Below are positions 12,353 through 24,262 of a stretch of DNA of 64,000 bases, piece after piece. The stretch is from assembly GCA_030052745.1 (NCBI GenBank), contig JANBVO010000008.1, positions 682,001 through 746,000 of the forward strand. The letters run 5' to 3'. The notes below the pieces were generated by a model. The model was not told the DNA's origin, searched no databases, and worked only from the letters and a program-made list of their open reading frames with translations. A program made the translations under genes and the position numbers. This stretch comes from Pleurostoma richardsiae (lineage: Eukaryota; Ascomycota; Sordariomycetes; Calosphaeriales; Pleurostomataceae). How positions within the stretch are numbered: position 1 is the stretch's first letter; each line of letters begins with the position of its first letter.

Positions 12353-13291
12353 ATGGCAACCATGCCTACTTTCACCATCCCCAAGAGACCGTTGACATGG
12401 CTGGTTACTGGCAGTTCCTCCGGTCTTGGTCTTGAGATAGTCCGTCAAGTTCAAGGAAGAGGACACAGAGTCATCGCAACTTCTCGCAACCCGGCACGAA
12501 CCCCGGAACTTGTCTGCGAAGTGGAGGCCAAAGGAGGCAAGTGGGTACAACTTGACGTTGACGACCTTGATAGCATCAAGCTTGCCGACGAACTAGACTT
12601 AGACGGAGAGCAGATAGACGTCCTGGTCAACAACGCGGGCTACTCGATCTACCAAGTCGGCGAGCATTTGACCGAAGACGAGGTCCGCGTCCAGATGGAT
12701 ACGCTCTACTTCGCTCCTTTCCGCCTGATGCGCGCAGTCTTACCCTACATGAGGAAAAGACGCTTCGGGACCATCGTCAACATCAGTAGTGGAGCATCTC
12801 TCGAAGGACGAGAGAGCATGTGTGCGTACGCTGGCCCCAAGGCTGCGTTAGATGGTTTGCATGGCCCTTCTCCAGAGTGAAATAACGTCGTTAACCATAG
12901 AGAAGGTCTTTCCAGGGTTTTGGCTAAGGAAGTTGCGTCCTTCAACATAAGAATCCTGACAGTTGTCCTCGGTGTCTTCAACACGAACATGATGAACACT
13001 GCAACCATGGGGAAAATGTCGATAGATGATGATTACAGGGGCTCAGTTGCTGACGAGACAATGAAATCCATGGCTTCTAGCGCGATATCACCCGACGGGG
13101 ACAAGGTCAAGGCCGCAAAGGCAATCTGTGACGTTGTTCTTGGTGAATGTGTCGGGGCAGGCCATGAGGGTGAACCAGTTCTTCCACTCGGTCGAGATAT
13201 GGTGGCTAGATTTAAACTGGCCCGCGATAAACTGGACCACGCCCTTCGAGTTTTCGAGGGTGTGGCCACCAGCGTTTATATTGAGAAGTGA
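12353..13291 (+). CDS. short-chain dehydrogenase/reductase
   Basis: Two exons (12353-12854 and 12906-13291) give 295 aa. The 51-nt intron has a GTTTGC donor, a GTTAAC branch-like site and an AAG acceptor; its removal restores the KAALDGLSRVLAKEV helix that normally follows the active site. The Rossmann signature TGSSSGLG is at about residues 15-22, the NNAG motif at about 94-97, and the catalytic Ser (NISSGAS) and Tyr-x-x-x-Lys (YAGPK) follow at about 141-165, so the active site is complete. The classical SDR fold binds NAD(P)H; ARTSRNP after the second strand suggests NADPH. The substrate cannot be read from the sequence. The gene converges on the zinc-cluster regulator at 13451-16634, which makes co-regulation possible but unproven. 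The nearest in-frame alternative start is three codons downstream. Confidence 0.88.
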
Positions 13292-13450
13292 AGCTGGCCA
13301 TGAAAGCCAGTTAGTGTCTAGACGATTAGCCGATAGACACCCGCCTGCCAGTGACACGCAGCGGACAAAAACACCAGAGATTCATTTGAAATATGTCATG
13401 GTACATTAACACGGCCTCATGACCGAGTGTCTCGCTGAGTCTAGCCTCCC

Positions 13451-16400
13451 TCATTGCAGCATAGAAGTGCCCATGGGCTGCATGACGACGCCACTCCAGT
13501 CGGCAGTATCGTCGAACCATAACGAAGGATCAACATGATCGAACAAATTGTTAAACCATGCGTTCGGGTAATCCCATCCCGGGAGGCTGCAATCGGGCTC
13601 GGATCCTGCACCAAACCCGAGGGGCTCAGCTGGGCCCATCCGAGGCATGACTCCTGGTGTCGTTACCTGACCGTATGGAACGAGACGAGTGCCGTCGCTG
13701 TTTGCATTTTTGTTCGTGTCTTCACGGGAATTCATCGCAGAGGCCGACATCATTCTCGCCCAGCGTTCGACCTTTGTGCGGCTCACCAGAACCTTCTTCG
13801 CGCTGAGGTCCCATATGTTGTTCTGCCAGACACCGCCCCATGATTTTGTCATTTCCTCATTCACTCGATTGAATTGAGTCGCAAGTGCTGCCAGGATGCC
13901 TAGAATGTCGATGCTCAAATCCGGCTGGCTGAGAACATGGGCCCTGAAAGCTGTCAGAAAGGGGGCATTCTCTCCGGTGCTGGACACGTTACTCTGGGCT
14001 TGCTTGTGCCCAGATGCAACCGTTCCGGCCCCGGGGTCTCTGCTTATGCCAAACTCGGGAGGCGGCGCCAGGCCAACTCCGAAAGATGAGGTAAGAGGCA
14101 AAGGAAGACGACTGGAGGGATCCATGGGTGGCCCGGAAGGGACCCCGATATTGTCAGCCGAATTGTGTTCGTGCTGGAGGACTCCTGGTCCGACTAATTT
14201 GGACCAGCGCACTAAAATTATGATCGCATAGACTAGCTGAGAGCATGTTGGGAGTGGCACGTAGAGGTATGATTCCACAGGCATCGACAGCCAGTTATCA
14301 AACCAGCAACGTAGCGCACGACCGGATCGGTAGAAAGTATCGAGCGAGGATGCTATGTCGGCGGTATTGGCCATCTTCTTGAGTAGGGAGGCGTCAAGAA
14401 CAGGCGGCTCATAGAGATGAAGCATGGCTGTCTGTATCTGACAGCCGAGGATTCCTGAGAGGTAGTCAGTGATCTCCGGTTGTTAGAAAAGGAAAAGATT
14501 TTCAACCCAAAGCGGAGCTAACAACAACATACGGTTCTCTTTCAGTTCCTGGGGTAGGGAAGCTCGTATTCTGTCCAGCTCTGTCTGGAAGGCAAGCTGG
14601 TACGCAGAGTTCGGTGCTCGAGGAATGCCGGGTATGTCTTCGGGTTCGCCGCACCGGAGATTCATATCGCGAACTTGTTGTGTCAAGTTCTGAAGCCTAA
14701 GAGTGTATATTAAGAAAGAATCCGACTCGTACTCCATGGAGGCTTCTAAGTCTCGGAGGCACTCTTGCACATATGGGGAGAACTTCATCGCGTCAATTTT
14801 TTGGTAGCCTATGGAGATGCTGACGGAGAAGTCAGTGACTGCTTGGTGTCAAGGAGTATCGGAGGCTTGAGGCGCGAAGTCAAGGAACCAGGAACGCACG
14901 TGGAGGTTAAGTACCACACGGCCAGCAGCGCTCTTCTCTCCTCGTTGGTCCTCGGCGGTGGCTCCTCTGGCTCCATCACTAGGGCAGCAGTCCGCTCCTG
15001 CACCCCCGGTGGTCGATTTAAGCCCAGGTCGGCAACGAGGCTTGCAGCTAGGTGGACCAGATTGTTCATCTGTGCGTGCATCATGCAGTGGTGCTGATAC
15101 CAACCCAGGATAACAATTATCCCCTGAAGCAGATCTAATGATCGTTCGGACCTGACGAGCATATGCTCTGAGAGATGTCGTATCATAGCATACATCTGCG
15201 CCTTCATGGACCAAATGCTATTTAGGGTTGCGACTTTTTTGATGGCTGCCCAGAGGAAAGGTCGAGTACTCTGCAGCATTCTGGGAGACGTAGTCCTGGG
15301 TATAATAACGTAGGGAAAGGTTGGAGTCAGGTAAGCTTGGTATGTCGCTAGCAGTTGCTCGTCAGATTCCGTCTGCGCTGGAGCACTGCCCTCGTCGACT
15401 CTGCAAATGCATCTTGGGGGGGCATAGCAGTTATATGTGCTGGGCACTGAGATTAGGCCGCCTGAGCTGGAGTCGCCATGTGACGCTGGAGAACGCTCGT
15501 GTGAATCATCCCTTGCGGGGCTACTCATACCTCGGGAGGAAGCAAACTCGTCAGCACCGCCGGCGGACCAGTACGAGAGGGTCGCATAGTTACCAGTGCG
15601 TGTGCCCCGGTCAGGGAGTGATGACGGTGCTGGGCCAAATTTGATGCCAGAAGCCTCAGCCAGTGGCAACTCCCCTGAGGCACTCAGGAGGTCCACTAGG
15701 CCATTGAGGCGCTCTTCCAGCTGTGCTGTCCGGCTACATTGTTCCTAATTAGCAAGGCACCCTAATCGCAAGAAGACATGAGAAGAGCGATATGCGAGGA
15801 ATAACAATGCATGCTATAAATGGAAATCAACTAAAGTGGGAGGTGTTGTAGGTAGATGGTTCAGGAACAGACACTTACGAGGGTTTGCTTGCTCTCTTCT
15901 TTCTAGGATGATGGATTTGATCGGTGCACTCTTTAAATAAGCGCTTGCACCTGTAGGGCCAAAGATATTCAGCTCCGTACAAAAGAGGCCCAAAGAGTTA
16001 GTTGAGGGAGAGATATTAAAAGCTCTTGGATGGTTGTGGGTCAGCTGAGCTTGGGTAAGGCCGAGGACACGAACAAGATGTGAGCAGCAAATGTGGAGGG
16101 AGAACAGGAGCCATGGGTACTCGCTCAAGCTTTACAGGAATGAGCTATTCCGGCAACTATGGTATGAGGTTGGACGACCAGGTGTTTCTGGCGCAAGAAG
16201 TTGTCTTTTCCTGCCTCTTCTTTCTTTTTCTCTTCGTTTATGTCTGTCTCTTAGGTTGGGTAGCGGTGCGAGGATAGGGATATGTAGCCACTCCAGCTGT
16301 TGCAGGCCGACGACACTTAGCAATAGATCCTACGTACCTATCACATGCAGATCCCGAACTGCCGTCACTGCGAAGGCACTTTGCCTGCGCACATTGTTAG

Positions 16401-16634
16401 CTTAACGTTATGCAGATGGGTCACAGGAGTGTCTATGGGCACGGATCGCATGCCAAGCGATACCTTTGCGGATGCGCAAGAAGCACACTGCAACGTAGCG
16501 TTAGCAAACACATATCCTCTCCTGATGCTGTGCATCGGCATGGGGAATGAATTGAATGAGGACCAAGAAAGGTGTTGCCTTACCGCACTTCCCCAGCGCC
16601 CGCTTTTCGCCCGGGCGGCGTTGCTGTTATCCAT
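13451..16634 (-). CDS. Zn2-Cys6 transcription factor with fungal-specific TF domain
   Basis: Seven exons give 772 aa: 16634-16584, 16487-16464, 16384-16338, 15950-15879, 15733-14900, 14819-14533 and 14454-13451. Spliced this way, the zinc cluster is complete: C-x2-C-x6-C-x10-C-x2-C-x6-C, reading CASCASAKAKC, then SACDRC, then KRLFKEC, followed by a basic HHPRKKRASKPS tail and a short coiled coil (RTAQLEERLNGLVDLL). This arrangement is typical of one Pezizomycotina subgroup of regulators. The remainder is the helical fungal TF middle-homology region, with LLAVWYLTSTISI and LKENRILGCQIQTAMLHLYEPP matching conserved helices. Most introns have GTRNGT donors and a CTAAC or CTGAC branch site. The 387-nt intron (15951-16337) is long for this genome. 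The target genes are unknown; the neighbouring SDR is the obvious candidate. Confidence 0.88.
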
Positions 16635-17504
16635 CGAGGCACTGCACAGGAGAGAAGGACTTGCACATTTCGGAGCGGACTTTGGCTCATAGGAGGAGAC
16701 GCATAGCAAAAAAGAGTAGAGCTGATTCTAAGAGAAGCGGCGAGCCCTCAGGAGTGCAATGTGGTGAGGACGTTTACTGAGGCAGTGGGCAGTCGGAGAT
16801 TTCGGACAAATGAAAACTCCGGTTGGAATCCTTCTCCTGTGACTTCCCTGTCCATGTAAGGCAGCCAATCAGAGGAATGTATTTTCACCAGCATGCACAC
16901 CGTACGCCGTGCCAGGATATGTGGGTAGGCATACCGGTGACAGTTGGCCCGGGCCTACTTGAGGAGAGGGAGCTGAGGGCCTTAATCCTCAAAGTGATGT
17001 CGGTGTCAGTACCTACCTTATTTAGTGAATCTACGGAGGACCTTACCAAAAGAACGGTCTCACCGCTTCCGAGACTTGGATCAAACGGCGTAGTAGTAAA
17101 CACAGCTCATAATACAATTTTTCCCACTATCACTTTAGGGAGGTTGAACTAGACGAACCACTGTACAGATAACCTACAGCCCGGAGTCTTGAAAACCTAT
17201 AGGGAAAGGCTCTATAATAAGTCCGTTTATAAGCCGAAATCCACATTGTATAGTGCCAGATTAATCGGAAGCGGTGAGACGGTTCTTTTGGTACGGTCCT
17301 CCGTAAATAGCGTGAATTTACAACCACAAGATTCAAAGACAGTACCCCGGTGCCTAAGGTACCTGTTATTTGCAGGAGACTCAAGATCCGGCACTCAGTA
17401 GGTACCTCCCACGTTATGGATAGGTACATTCCTCACCGAGGGCCACCGAGCCCATGATCAGTCGTTCATCGAGCTCAGCTCGCCATGCTGTATTGGCTAA
17501 ATAC
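16635..17504. other. regulator promoter and repeat-bearing spacer
   Basis: This spacer is upstream of the minus-strand regulator and contains the inverted-repeat element at 17031-17308. No coding frame is supported; the two small frames sharing GSGETVLLVRSSV are just the two repeat arms translated. Confidence 0.5.
17031..17308. mobile_element. MITE-like element with about 42-bp inverted arms
   Basis: The left arm at 17031-17071 and the right arm at 17265-17308 are inverted copies, differing at about three positions over 42 bases. Shared cores are ACGGAGGACC, ACCAAAAGAAC and GTCTCACCGCTTCCGA. They enclose about 190 bases of AT-richer sequence with no open frame. The total length near 280 bp fits a miniature inverted-repeat transposable element. 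A clean target-site duplication is not obvious, so a non-mobile inverted duplication is the alternative. Confidence 0.5.
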
Positions 17505-19902
17505 CTAGCTTAGCAGCCTCAGCTCGTTCTCAAAGCCGGTGATCATGGTATATCCCATTTTCCCAGCGGCCTCGCACTGCATGGCCAGCTCTGGCTGGCC
17601 CATAGCTCGGTAAGCCCCTGCCGCATGCTTCATGGCACTGACTATATGAATCGTCATGAGGAAACCTGCATCATTCTGCTTGAACATGTCGCGCGGGTCA
17701 CAGCCATTGGGCCCATCTGTTTCGAGGAAGAAACCAAAGTTACGCGGGAGTTGCATCGCGAAGATAATCACCTTGGAGTGATGGTTCCGTCTGCGATGCG
17801 CCTCTAGCAGCCACATGGTCGGGTAGATCAACATAAGCGTGGGAGACGCTCGTAGACTTGGGGCTCGTGCGCGGCTTCTAACTGTTGGGCCAACCTGCCT
17901 ATCGTCCGGATTGCCGCATCTGACGCGACGCCCTTGGCTCCGCTGGGCGGTCTCTTGTGGGCAATCTTCTCGATTTGCTTGAGGAGCTGGGTCCGCTTGT
18001 CGAGACTCTCCGGATTAGACCTTGCCTGTCCTTCACAAAGCGTGCAGCGACACTCAAAGCCCCATCCCTGCCGGAACTGCGTTTGGCGCAGGGCGAGGTG
18101 TGCCTTGACTGGCACGTACTGCTGGAATATTTCGTCGTCCTTGGCAATATCTCTCGTTGCACGCAGGATCAGCATGTCACCAATAAATGATCGCATCGCA
18201 TTGGCGACACATGCGTGATTCATGTACGAGGCGTATGTCCACAGCCCCTTTGCCATATTCCCAGGCTCGTTGCCGGGCCTGGTATCTTCGCGCGTGGAGA
18301 GTGGGCTGCTAAAGCAGTTCCTCAGGCGGATGGACTCGATCAGGTACACGTCGACCACGGGGATGCAGTCTATAATCTCACCCTCTTTCCCAGAGCGCGG
18401 GCAGTCCCCGCCATGGAGCTCGAGGACGGACTTGCCCAGTGAAGGATTGTCGTATAGCTGGCGGACCATAGTGGCGAAGAGTGCGGCTGATGCCTTGGGC
18501 GGATCGTACTGGTTCGGCATAGATGCTGCCTTCTCGCAGGGTATAAGCTCTTCAGCTTTGATGAGCTGCGAAGCAAAAACACCACGGCCATGGAGAGGCG
18601 ACTCGGCCACGTATGTCCGCGCAACATACGAAGCATGGTCCAGATGGACCTGCTGAGGACTGATTGTCTCGAACATCTTGAGGAAGTTGTAGCAGCCATC
18701 TTTCTCCTCTTAGAGTCTCGCAAGACAACGCTCATACTCCCGCCTCAGCCCGGCATTTTCTGGATTCAGCTCCATCGCAGATTCGAAGTACGTCAGATTA
18801 GCTTTACAGTCACGCAGCTCATAGGCGGCTCGGCCGGCTGTAGCGTATGACTTCCATTTGCTGGGGCCTCTCGTCCGGGACGCAAGCGCGTCGTCTCCTG
18901 CTGTATCATACCGCCCAAGAGTCAGGTTTGAGCCAGCCCTCTTCCCACATATTCCCGCTTTGATAGGGTCGCCTTCCGAAGAGGCTGCCTCGAGTGCCTC
19001 AGTGTAGCTACCGAGCGCTGATTAGCTGTCGGATCACAAATATCTGGCCTATATCCTGCCTCTCCATCTCGCCTCCTAGAAAGCAGGAAGTGACCTACCA
19101 AAAGATAGCCGTTGGGAGATCGTGGACTAGAAAGGCCTGGTCACCCGTACTCCTCCATTCTTCCAGCGATTTGAGCCTGACTTTGTCCACGCCTACGCGA
19201 AGCGCGGCTGGTATAATTGGACCTCTGGGCTTCAGGAGCACAACGTCAGATGGGTGATCTATACAGATCATGTAATCATGCTTCTCGCCATTGCACTTAT
19301 AGTACGGTTCCTTGACGGCCAAGATGCAACCTTCGGGGATGCGGCAGAGGAGACAGGCGTGACTATGGTTGTAGATTGCCACCTTATCGACGTCGCCCCT
19401 CTCGTCTTCAACCACCGACACGGCCGCAGCACCCGTATAGGGTGCAGTAATCGCTTTAACGATGATTCCGCGCCCTGTGTGGCGAGTCTCTATGCGGAGC
19501 TTAGCCAGTGGCATCTATCGCGTGGTTAACCCTTAGCTCAGTAGCTTCATAGTCAGTCTGACTGACAATCTCAAGATTCTTGATTGATTGTGTTGATGCA
19601 GGATACGCGTCTCCTAGCACCGGTTGCTTTACTGGACGATCGTGAACCTGACTTAGACACTGCCTGCGGAGATGAGATGCATGAATCCGGAGAAGCTCTC
19701 CTTTCGTCCTCCGTCTGGGAGGCCGCTGCCCTTTCAGCGTTTGGTCTAGGGCTGCCATATCATTCTTTGCGAGTGATGCTGCAGATGGAGCCTGTGCTCT
19801 GTGTTTGCCTGGACCGTATTTAAGTGCGTGATTTGAAAAGGTGGCATCTCGGAAGGACAAGAGCCGTATCCGTATCCGGCATCTGTCACCTATTAAATAC
19901 AT
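17505..19902 (-). pseudogene. TPR-SET domain protein gene, broken
   Basis: The minus strand encodes successive parts of a fungal TPR-SET (SMYD-like) protein. A basic N-terminal region (PPRRRTKGELLRIHASHLRR) lies at 19800-19700. A beta-rich module follows at 19514-19100. TPR helices (SYTEALEAASSEGDP, YATAGRAAYELRD) run from 19015 to 18715. A SET domain at 18640-17900 has GRGVFA, YMNHACVANA and the post-SET ECRCTLC. A C-terminal helical tail runs to 17505. Three interruptions are seen. The beta module and the N-terminal part are in different frames around 19500, with no room for an intron. An in-frame TAA at 18710-18712 lies between the TPRs and the SET domain, where a CAA or similar codon is expected. 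A one-base shift lies near 17832-17836, just before LIYPTMWLL. A protein starting at the ATG at 18676 could still contain most of the SET domain. The parts are well preserved, so the breaks look recent. Confidence 0.65.
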
Positions 19903-22353
19903 GCGGGATCGTCACTTGCGGTGCTATTGCATCGCTCCAGACTCCTGAATCAATTAGATGTACTGCGTAGGCAAGACTGGGAGACAAGCTGGTATAGTTA
20001 CATGAAGACTTTGAATGGTAGTGTGTTTGCAGGGGAACTCCGTCTCAGCACCAGCTATAAGACCTGAAATGCCCCATCTTGCAGACAGAGCCGGCCCTGA
20101 AGATAGGAAGGACGCAAATTTCTACGCACGCTATCACTGGGGTAATGTATACTTGGGTCTCCCATGCTCTTTCGCCAAGTCGCGCGATGCAGCCCAGCCG
20201 CTATAAGCACATAGATTGATGGGTGTGCACTGGATTATCTGCCGCGAAGGCATCACCTAACCAGGCTGACCCAGGGACTCGATGCACAGCTGGAGATCAC
20301 ATGTTCACATGACTCAGGAGGCATGAAGACCGCCGAGGCGTCGTGAGGCGACAATATCTTCGTTGAGGCCAATTCCAGACAAGCTGGCAGCTAGTGTTAG
20401 TATACCGCCCGGTCTCCGGATCAGAGATGTAAGAACATCAAACCATACGCTTCAGCCCTTCATCAGATTTATTACCTGGATGCCTGACTCACTTGCGAGA
20501 TTGCTGAGCTTTCTGGCTTGACAAGCCTCGAGACCCCATGAGTCTCTCAGGCTAGAAAGCCCATCGGCTGACTCTCAGGCGGCTCGACCCTTCGAACCCC
20601 TTTCCAGGTCATCCATGCCACGTCTGCATCTTCATTGATGACGGCCGTTACCAAGAGGAATAGAGCCGCGCGCGGGAGTGATTGATTCATTGTGCTGCAA
20701 TAGACATTGACCTTCTGAAGCTGCGTGGGTGATACTGGCTCCTCCTCGAGGGCATCACTCATAGACCGGATGGCATACAAGGGATGTGCTCTCCCGGCAC
20801 GCTGCTGGCAAAAAGACGTGCTATGGAGCCATTCTTATTCAACCAGTGCTAAGGCGAGGCGGCGTCTGGGCCTTGATACGGTGCTCAGGCAGTCAGTGTA
20901 CTAGAAGACCGAGCCAGCGGTCTTGCGCCTGTCTGATACGGGGTTCTGGGGATGCGGCGAGGGCCGCGAACCTTACCACTTCTCACAGAACGCTGGCCCT
21001 GTCAGTGGTTGGTCTACTTATAGTCGCATGTCATGACCCTGTGCCTAGATGTAAGCTGGCACTCTATCGAGAGTCCCTCTGCAGACGGCGCCGCCGTATT
21101 ACTCGGATGCTAATGGTGGCGGGCTGAAGCTCTTGAAGCTGCCTGATGGGATCGATCATCTTGTCCTAGGATGGATGGTCGTCGGGTACTTGCCGGACCA
21201 GGTCGTCAACGCTGCCCGAAAGGTCCGTAGGTCTTCGCAGCCGGCCGTCTTAGCAAGTTGATTAATGTGCGAGGCAGCTTGCTGGACTGATATCGCCGAA
21301 AATGGCGATGTCGTCACCCGTGATACCGTTCCAGCCTCTCAGGTCAGACAACCTTGATTTCCAGATGCGAATGAGCCATTTCTGCTAGGCCGACTACGCG
21401 AGGAGCCTGGATTGGTGAGGGACCAGAGGAGAGAGGAAGACAGGCGAGAGCATATAACTCCGGGGCGCCCAATTGAGCGGTGTTCGTGTTCGAGTTTCTT
21501 TACTGGCTGCGCGGGCAGCTTGTTTGATTCCCGCTTATGGCAAAATAGCATCAACTTAGCAGCGGAGTCTAAAGTGCGAGACGTATCGTTGCAGTCGGCG
21601 TTATCTAGGCGGAATTGGTACGAGCAGTTCGAGAAAGGCAGCCGTTGAGCAGAGAAACCCCTCAACAGAAAAGATGCGCCAAAGACGTGCGGGGTCGATA
21701 GGCCGAGTATGACCTTCGCAACAAAACCAACCTAGTCCCAAGAGAAGGCAGAAATAGACCTCAGGAGATCATGGGAGCGCGTCATGCCTGGATAGAAGCA
21801 CGACCGAGCTTCCTTTTCGAGATACTGCCCGTAGCTACTCTATGGAGTACATAAAGCCTCGGAGCGAGACGGGACGTATCAACAGCTATGTTTCGTTGTT
21901 AGCAGTGCGAGAACAGTCACCTTCGGCCCGCTTCGGGGAACCTAAGTACGAAAAGGACAGTACGGTCGAGGGAAGGGCATGTAGCACCGAGCAGCTCATA
22001 CTTGCAGTGCCCGGAGTGACCAATCAAGCTGCGCTAGGCAATAGTAGATCGATGGTTATTAGATCCTCTGGAACAGGCTTCCCCAGACGGCAACCCAGGG
22101 GCGCAGGAGAGGTGGGGGGTCCCGGAGTGCGCAAAACGATAAAGCGGCCGGGGAAAATTACGACGTGGTTTAGAATCCCGTCTTGAGTGCCATCGAGTGG
22201 TCAACAGACCAAGTTTACTCTTAATAGGGCCCATGCCTTATTGTAGAGTAGATAATAAAAGACCCTCGAGTCCTCAAAGTCCAAAGAAATGGAGTGTCAG
22301 GCATTCGTCACCCGAGAACGACCTCTCCCGCAACTTGCACTGGCTGAACAACC
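19903..22353. other. gene-poor accessory stretch
   Basis: No gene is supportable over about 2.4 kb. The longest frames (for example 20547-20780 minus and 21842-22186 plus) lack any motif and sit in mixed overlapping frames. The last 150 bases form the promoter of the GH79 gene. Confidence 0.45.
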
Positions 22354-24073
22354 ATGATCCCCCTCGTACAGTTGGCTATATTATTAGCCGTTGCCTTGCA
22401 GGGGACCTCGAGCGCCACCACGTTTGCCGTCCCTGGTCGCGCCGGGGAAGGACAGTACGTCTATGCCCCGTTGGATCCAGCGCCAGTGGGCATCTCGTAA
22501 GTAACACTGGCCCTCCGTGCGGGGACGAGAGCGACATAGTTGCCATGTCAAACTGGGTTACCCTTCCTTTGCATGCTGACGCTCAAGCAGGTTTGAATTC
22601 TTCGCCTTTCCTTCTTACTTCTCAAATGTCACCGCCACGAGCCAGTGCCTCTCTAACTGGGAAGCATTCACGGGTGTGTGGCCACCCATCCGAATCGGAG
22701 GGACTACTCAGGATCGGGCAGCCTATGACGCATCCACAGACGCGCTCGTGGTCTATTCGGTTGCAAGTCCCGCAGATGCACCCTCGACCCTGACCTTCGG
22801 CCCCAAGTTCATCGCCTTAGCCAGCACGTACGGAGGTAGCGTCGTGGTCGGCCTCAATCGAGGCAAGAACAACACTGCCAACACTATTGCCGCAGCAAAG
22901 GTGGCCGTTTCCGAGATGGGCAACTTAGTGGCAATTGAACTCGGAAACGAGCCAGAGTGTAAGTAGAACACCCTAGAGTAGAACGCTCAACAACAGCCAC
23001 AGTGCTCGCAGATAGAAGGCGATGGCCTATTTGAAACGTTACTGACCTGGAGGCAATGCCTAGACTGGAAGTCGGACGGGCAACCGATCGCATCTGGGAC
23101 ATGGAACCCTTCAACAGATGCCGCATCGCAGAACAACTGGGATATCCTTGTTGGATCTGCTTTGGGAAAGAAGAGCATTATCCAGGCCGGTAACTCCAAC
23201 TCCCTTCCGCCGACTTGGGGTGCCGCAGAGCTTATTGCGACCGAGAATGCGACGGTGAAGGAGTATGTGGCCACATACGCTCATCACAACTACCCCGGTG
23301 GAAGCGTCGCGAGTCTGATGAGCCACTCGGGCATCGTCACAAATCTCCACCAGTTCGACGCCGATATCGCAGTTGCCCTAGATGTGGGCAAGCCATACGT
23401 CTTTGGAGAGACCAACTCCGGTGAGTCCCTAACCACAGACGCGACCGAGCGTCACGGCCCCTAGCTGACATGGCCTGCCCGTGCCTGCCCAGTCTCCGGT
23501 GGCGGCGCCGCGGGAGTGTCTCCTACCTTTGGCGCAGCACTCTGGACATTGGACTATTCAATCCGTGCCGCTTACAGCAACGTGTCCCGGACATACTTCC
23601 ACCATGGGACAGTGGGCAACTGCCAATACTGTTTCTGGGGGCGTTACAGTATGGGTGCGCCGTACTACGGAGCCACTGCTGCTGTAGCGTTCTTAGCCGG
23701 CGCGAGCCACCTCACGGCCCTTGATAATGGCTCGACTAACTATGCCGGATATGCAAGCTTCGACGATGCCGGAGAGCTGATGCGCGTGCTTCTATACAAC
23801 TCTGACTTCTTCAATGGGTCGGGGACACGAGCAAGCCAGTCCTTCATATTGACCGGCCTACGAAGGACGTCGGTAAAGGCCAAGCGATTGACGGCGGCTA
23901 GTGCGATGTCCCGGCAAGACCAGGGAGGGAATCCGTCGTTTGGCGGCCAGCAGTTCGCCAACGGGACATGCGTAATTAGCGGCGTGGAGACGTTCGAGAC
24001 AACCTCAGTGTCTAGCGGTCAGGCTACCTTCGCCGTCCAGGCCAGCGAAGCACTCTTGGTCTACCTTAGCTGA
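22354..24073 (+). CDS. secreted GH79 glycoside hydrolase (beta-glucuronidase-like)
   Basis: Four exons (22354-22496, 22591-22958, 23064-23420, 23493-24073) give 482 aa. A clear signal peptide comes first (MIPLVQLAILLAVALQGTSS, cleavage near residue 20-22). The family signatures are intact: the acid/base Glu in IELGNEPEYW, restored exactly across the second intron, and the nucleophile Glu in PYVFGETNS at the end of exon 3. WPPIRIGGTTQDRA near residue 80 is also characteristic. The last 150 residues form the C-terminal beta domain seen in fungal GH79 enzymes. Known members release glucuronic acid or 4-O-methyl-glucuronic acid from arabinogalactan-type chains outside the cell. Donors are GTAAGT, GTAAGT and GTGAGT. 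The gene is tail-to-tail with the AflR-type regulator. Confidence 0.92.
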
Positions 24074-24262
24074 AATCAGGCCAGGGAGGGAACCCACCAG
24101 TCCGCATGCCATGTTCTCAATGTAACACGGCCAGGGCGCCAGCACCTTGCTTGATAGCGTGGAGAGGTCAAGCTTATCCCAGAGGCTGTAAGGAGTTGGG
24201 CGTCGCACCGTAAGGCAAGCGAGCTGTGTGAGGCGATTGTAGTTGCCAAAAGAAGTCGCGTG

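Noticed and set aside
20580-20610. minus-strand GGGGTTCGAAGGG string resembling a tRNA T arm
   Set aside because: The stem does not pair and there is no A-box at the right distance.
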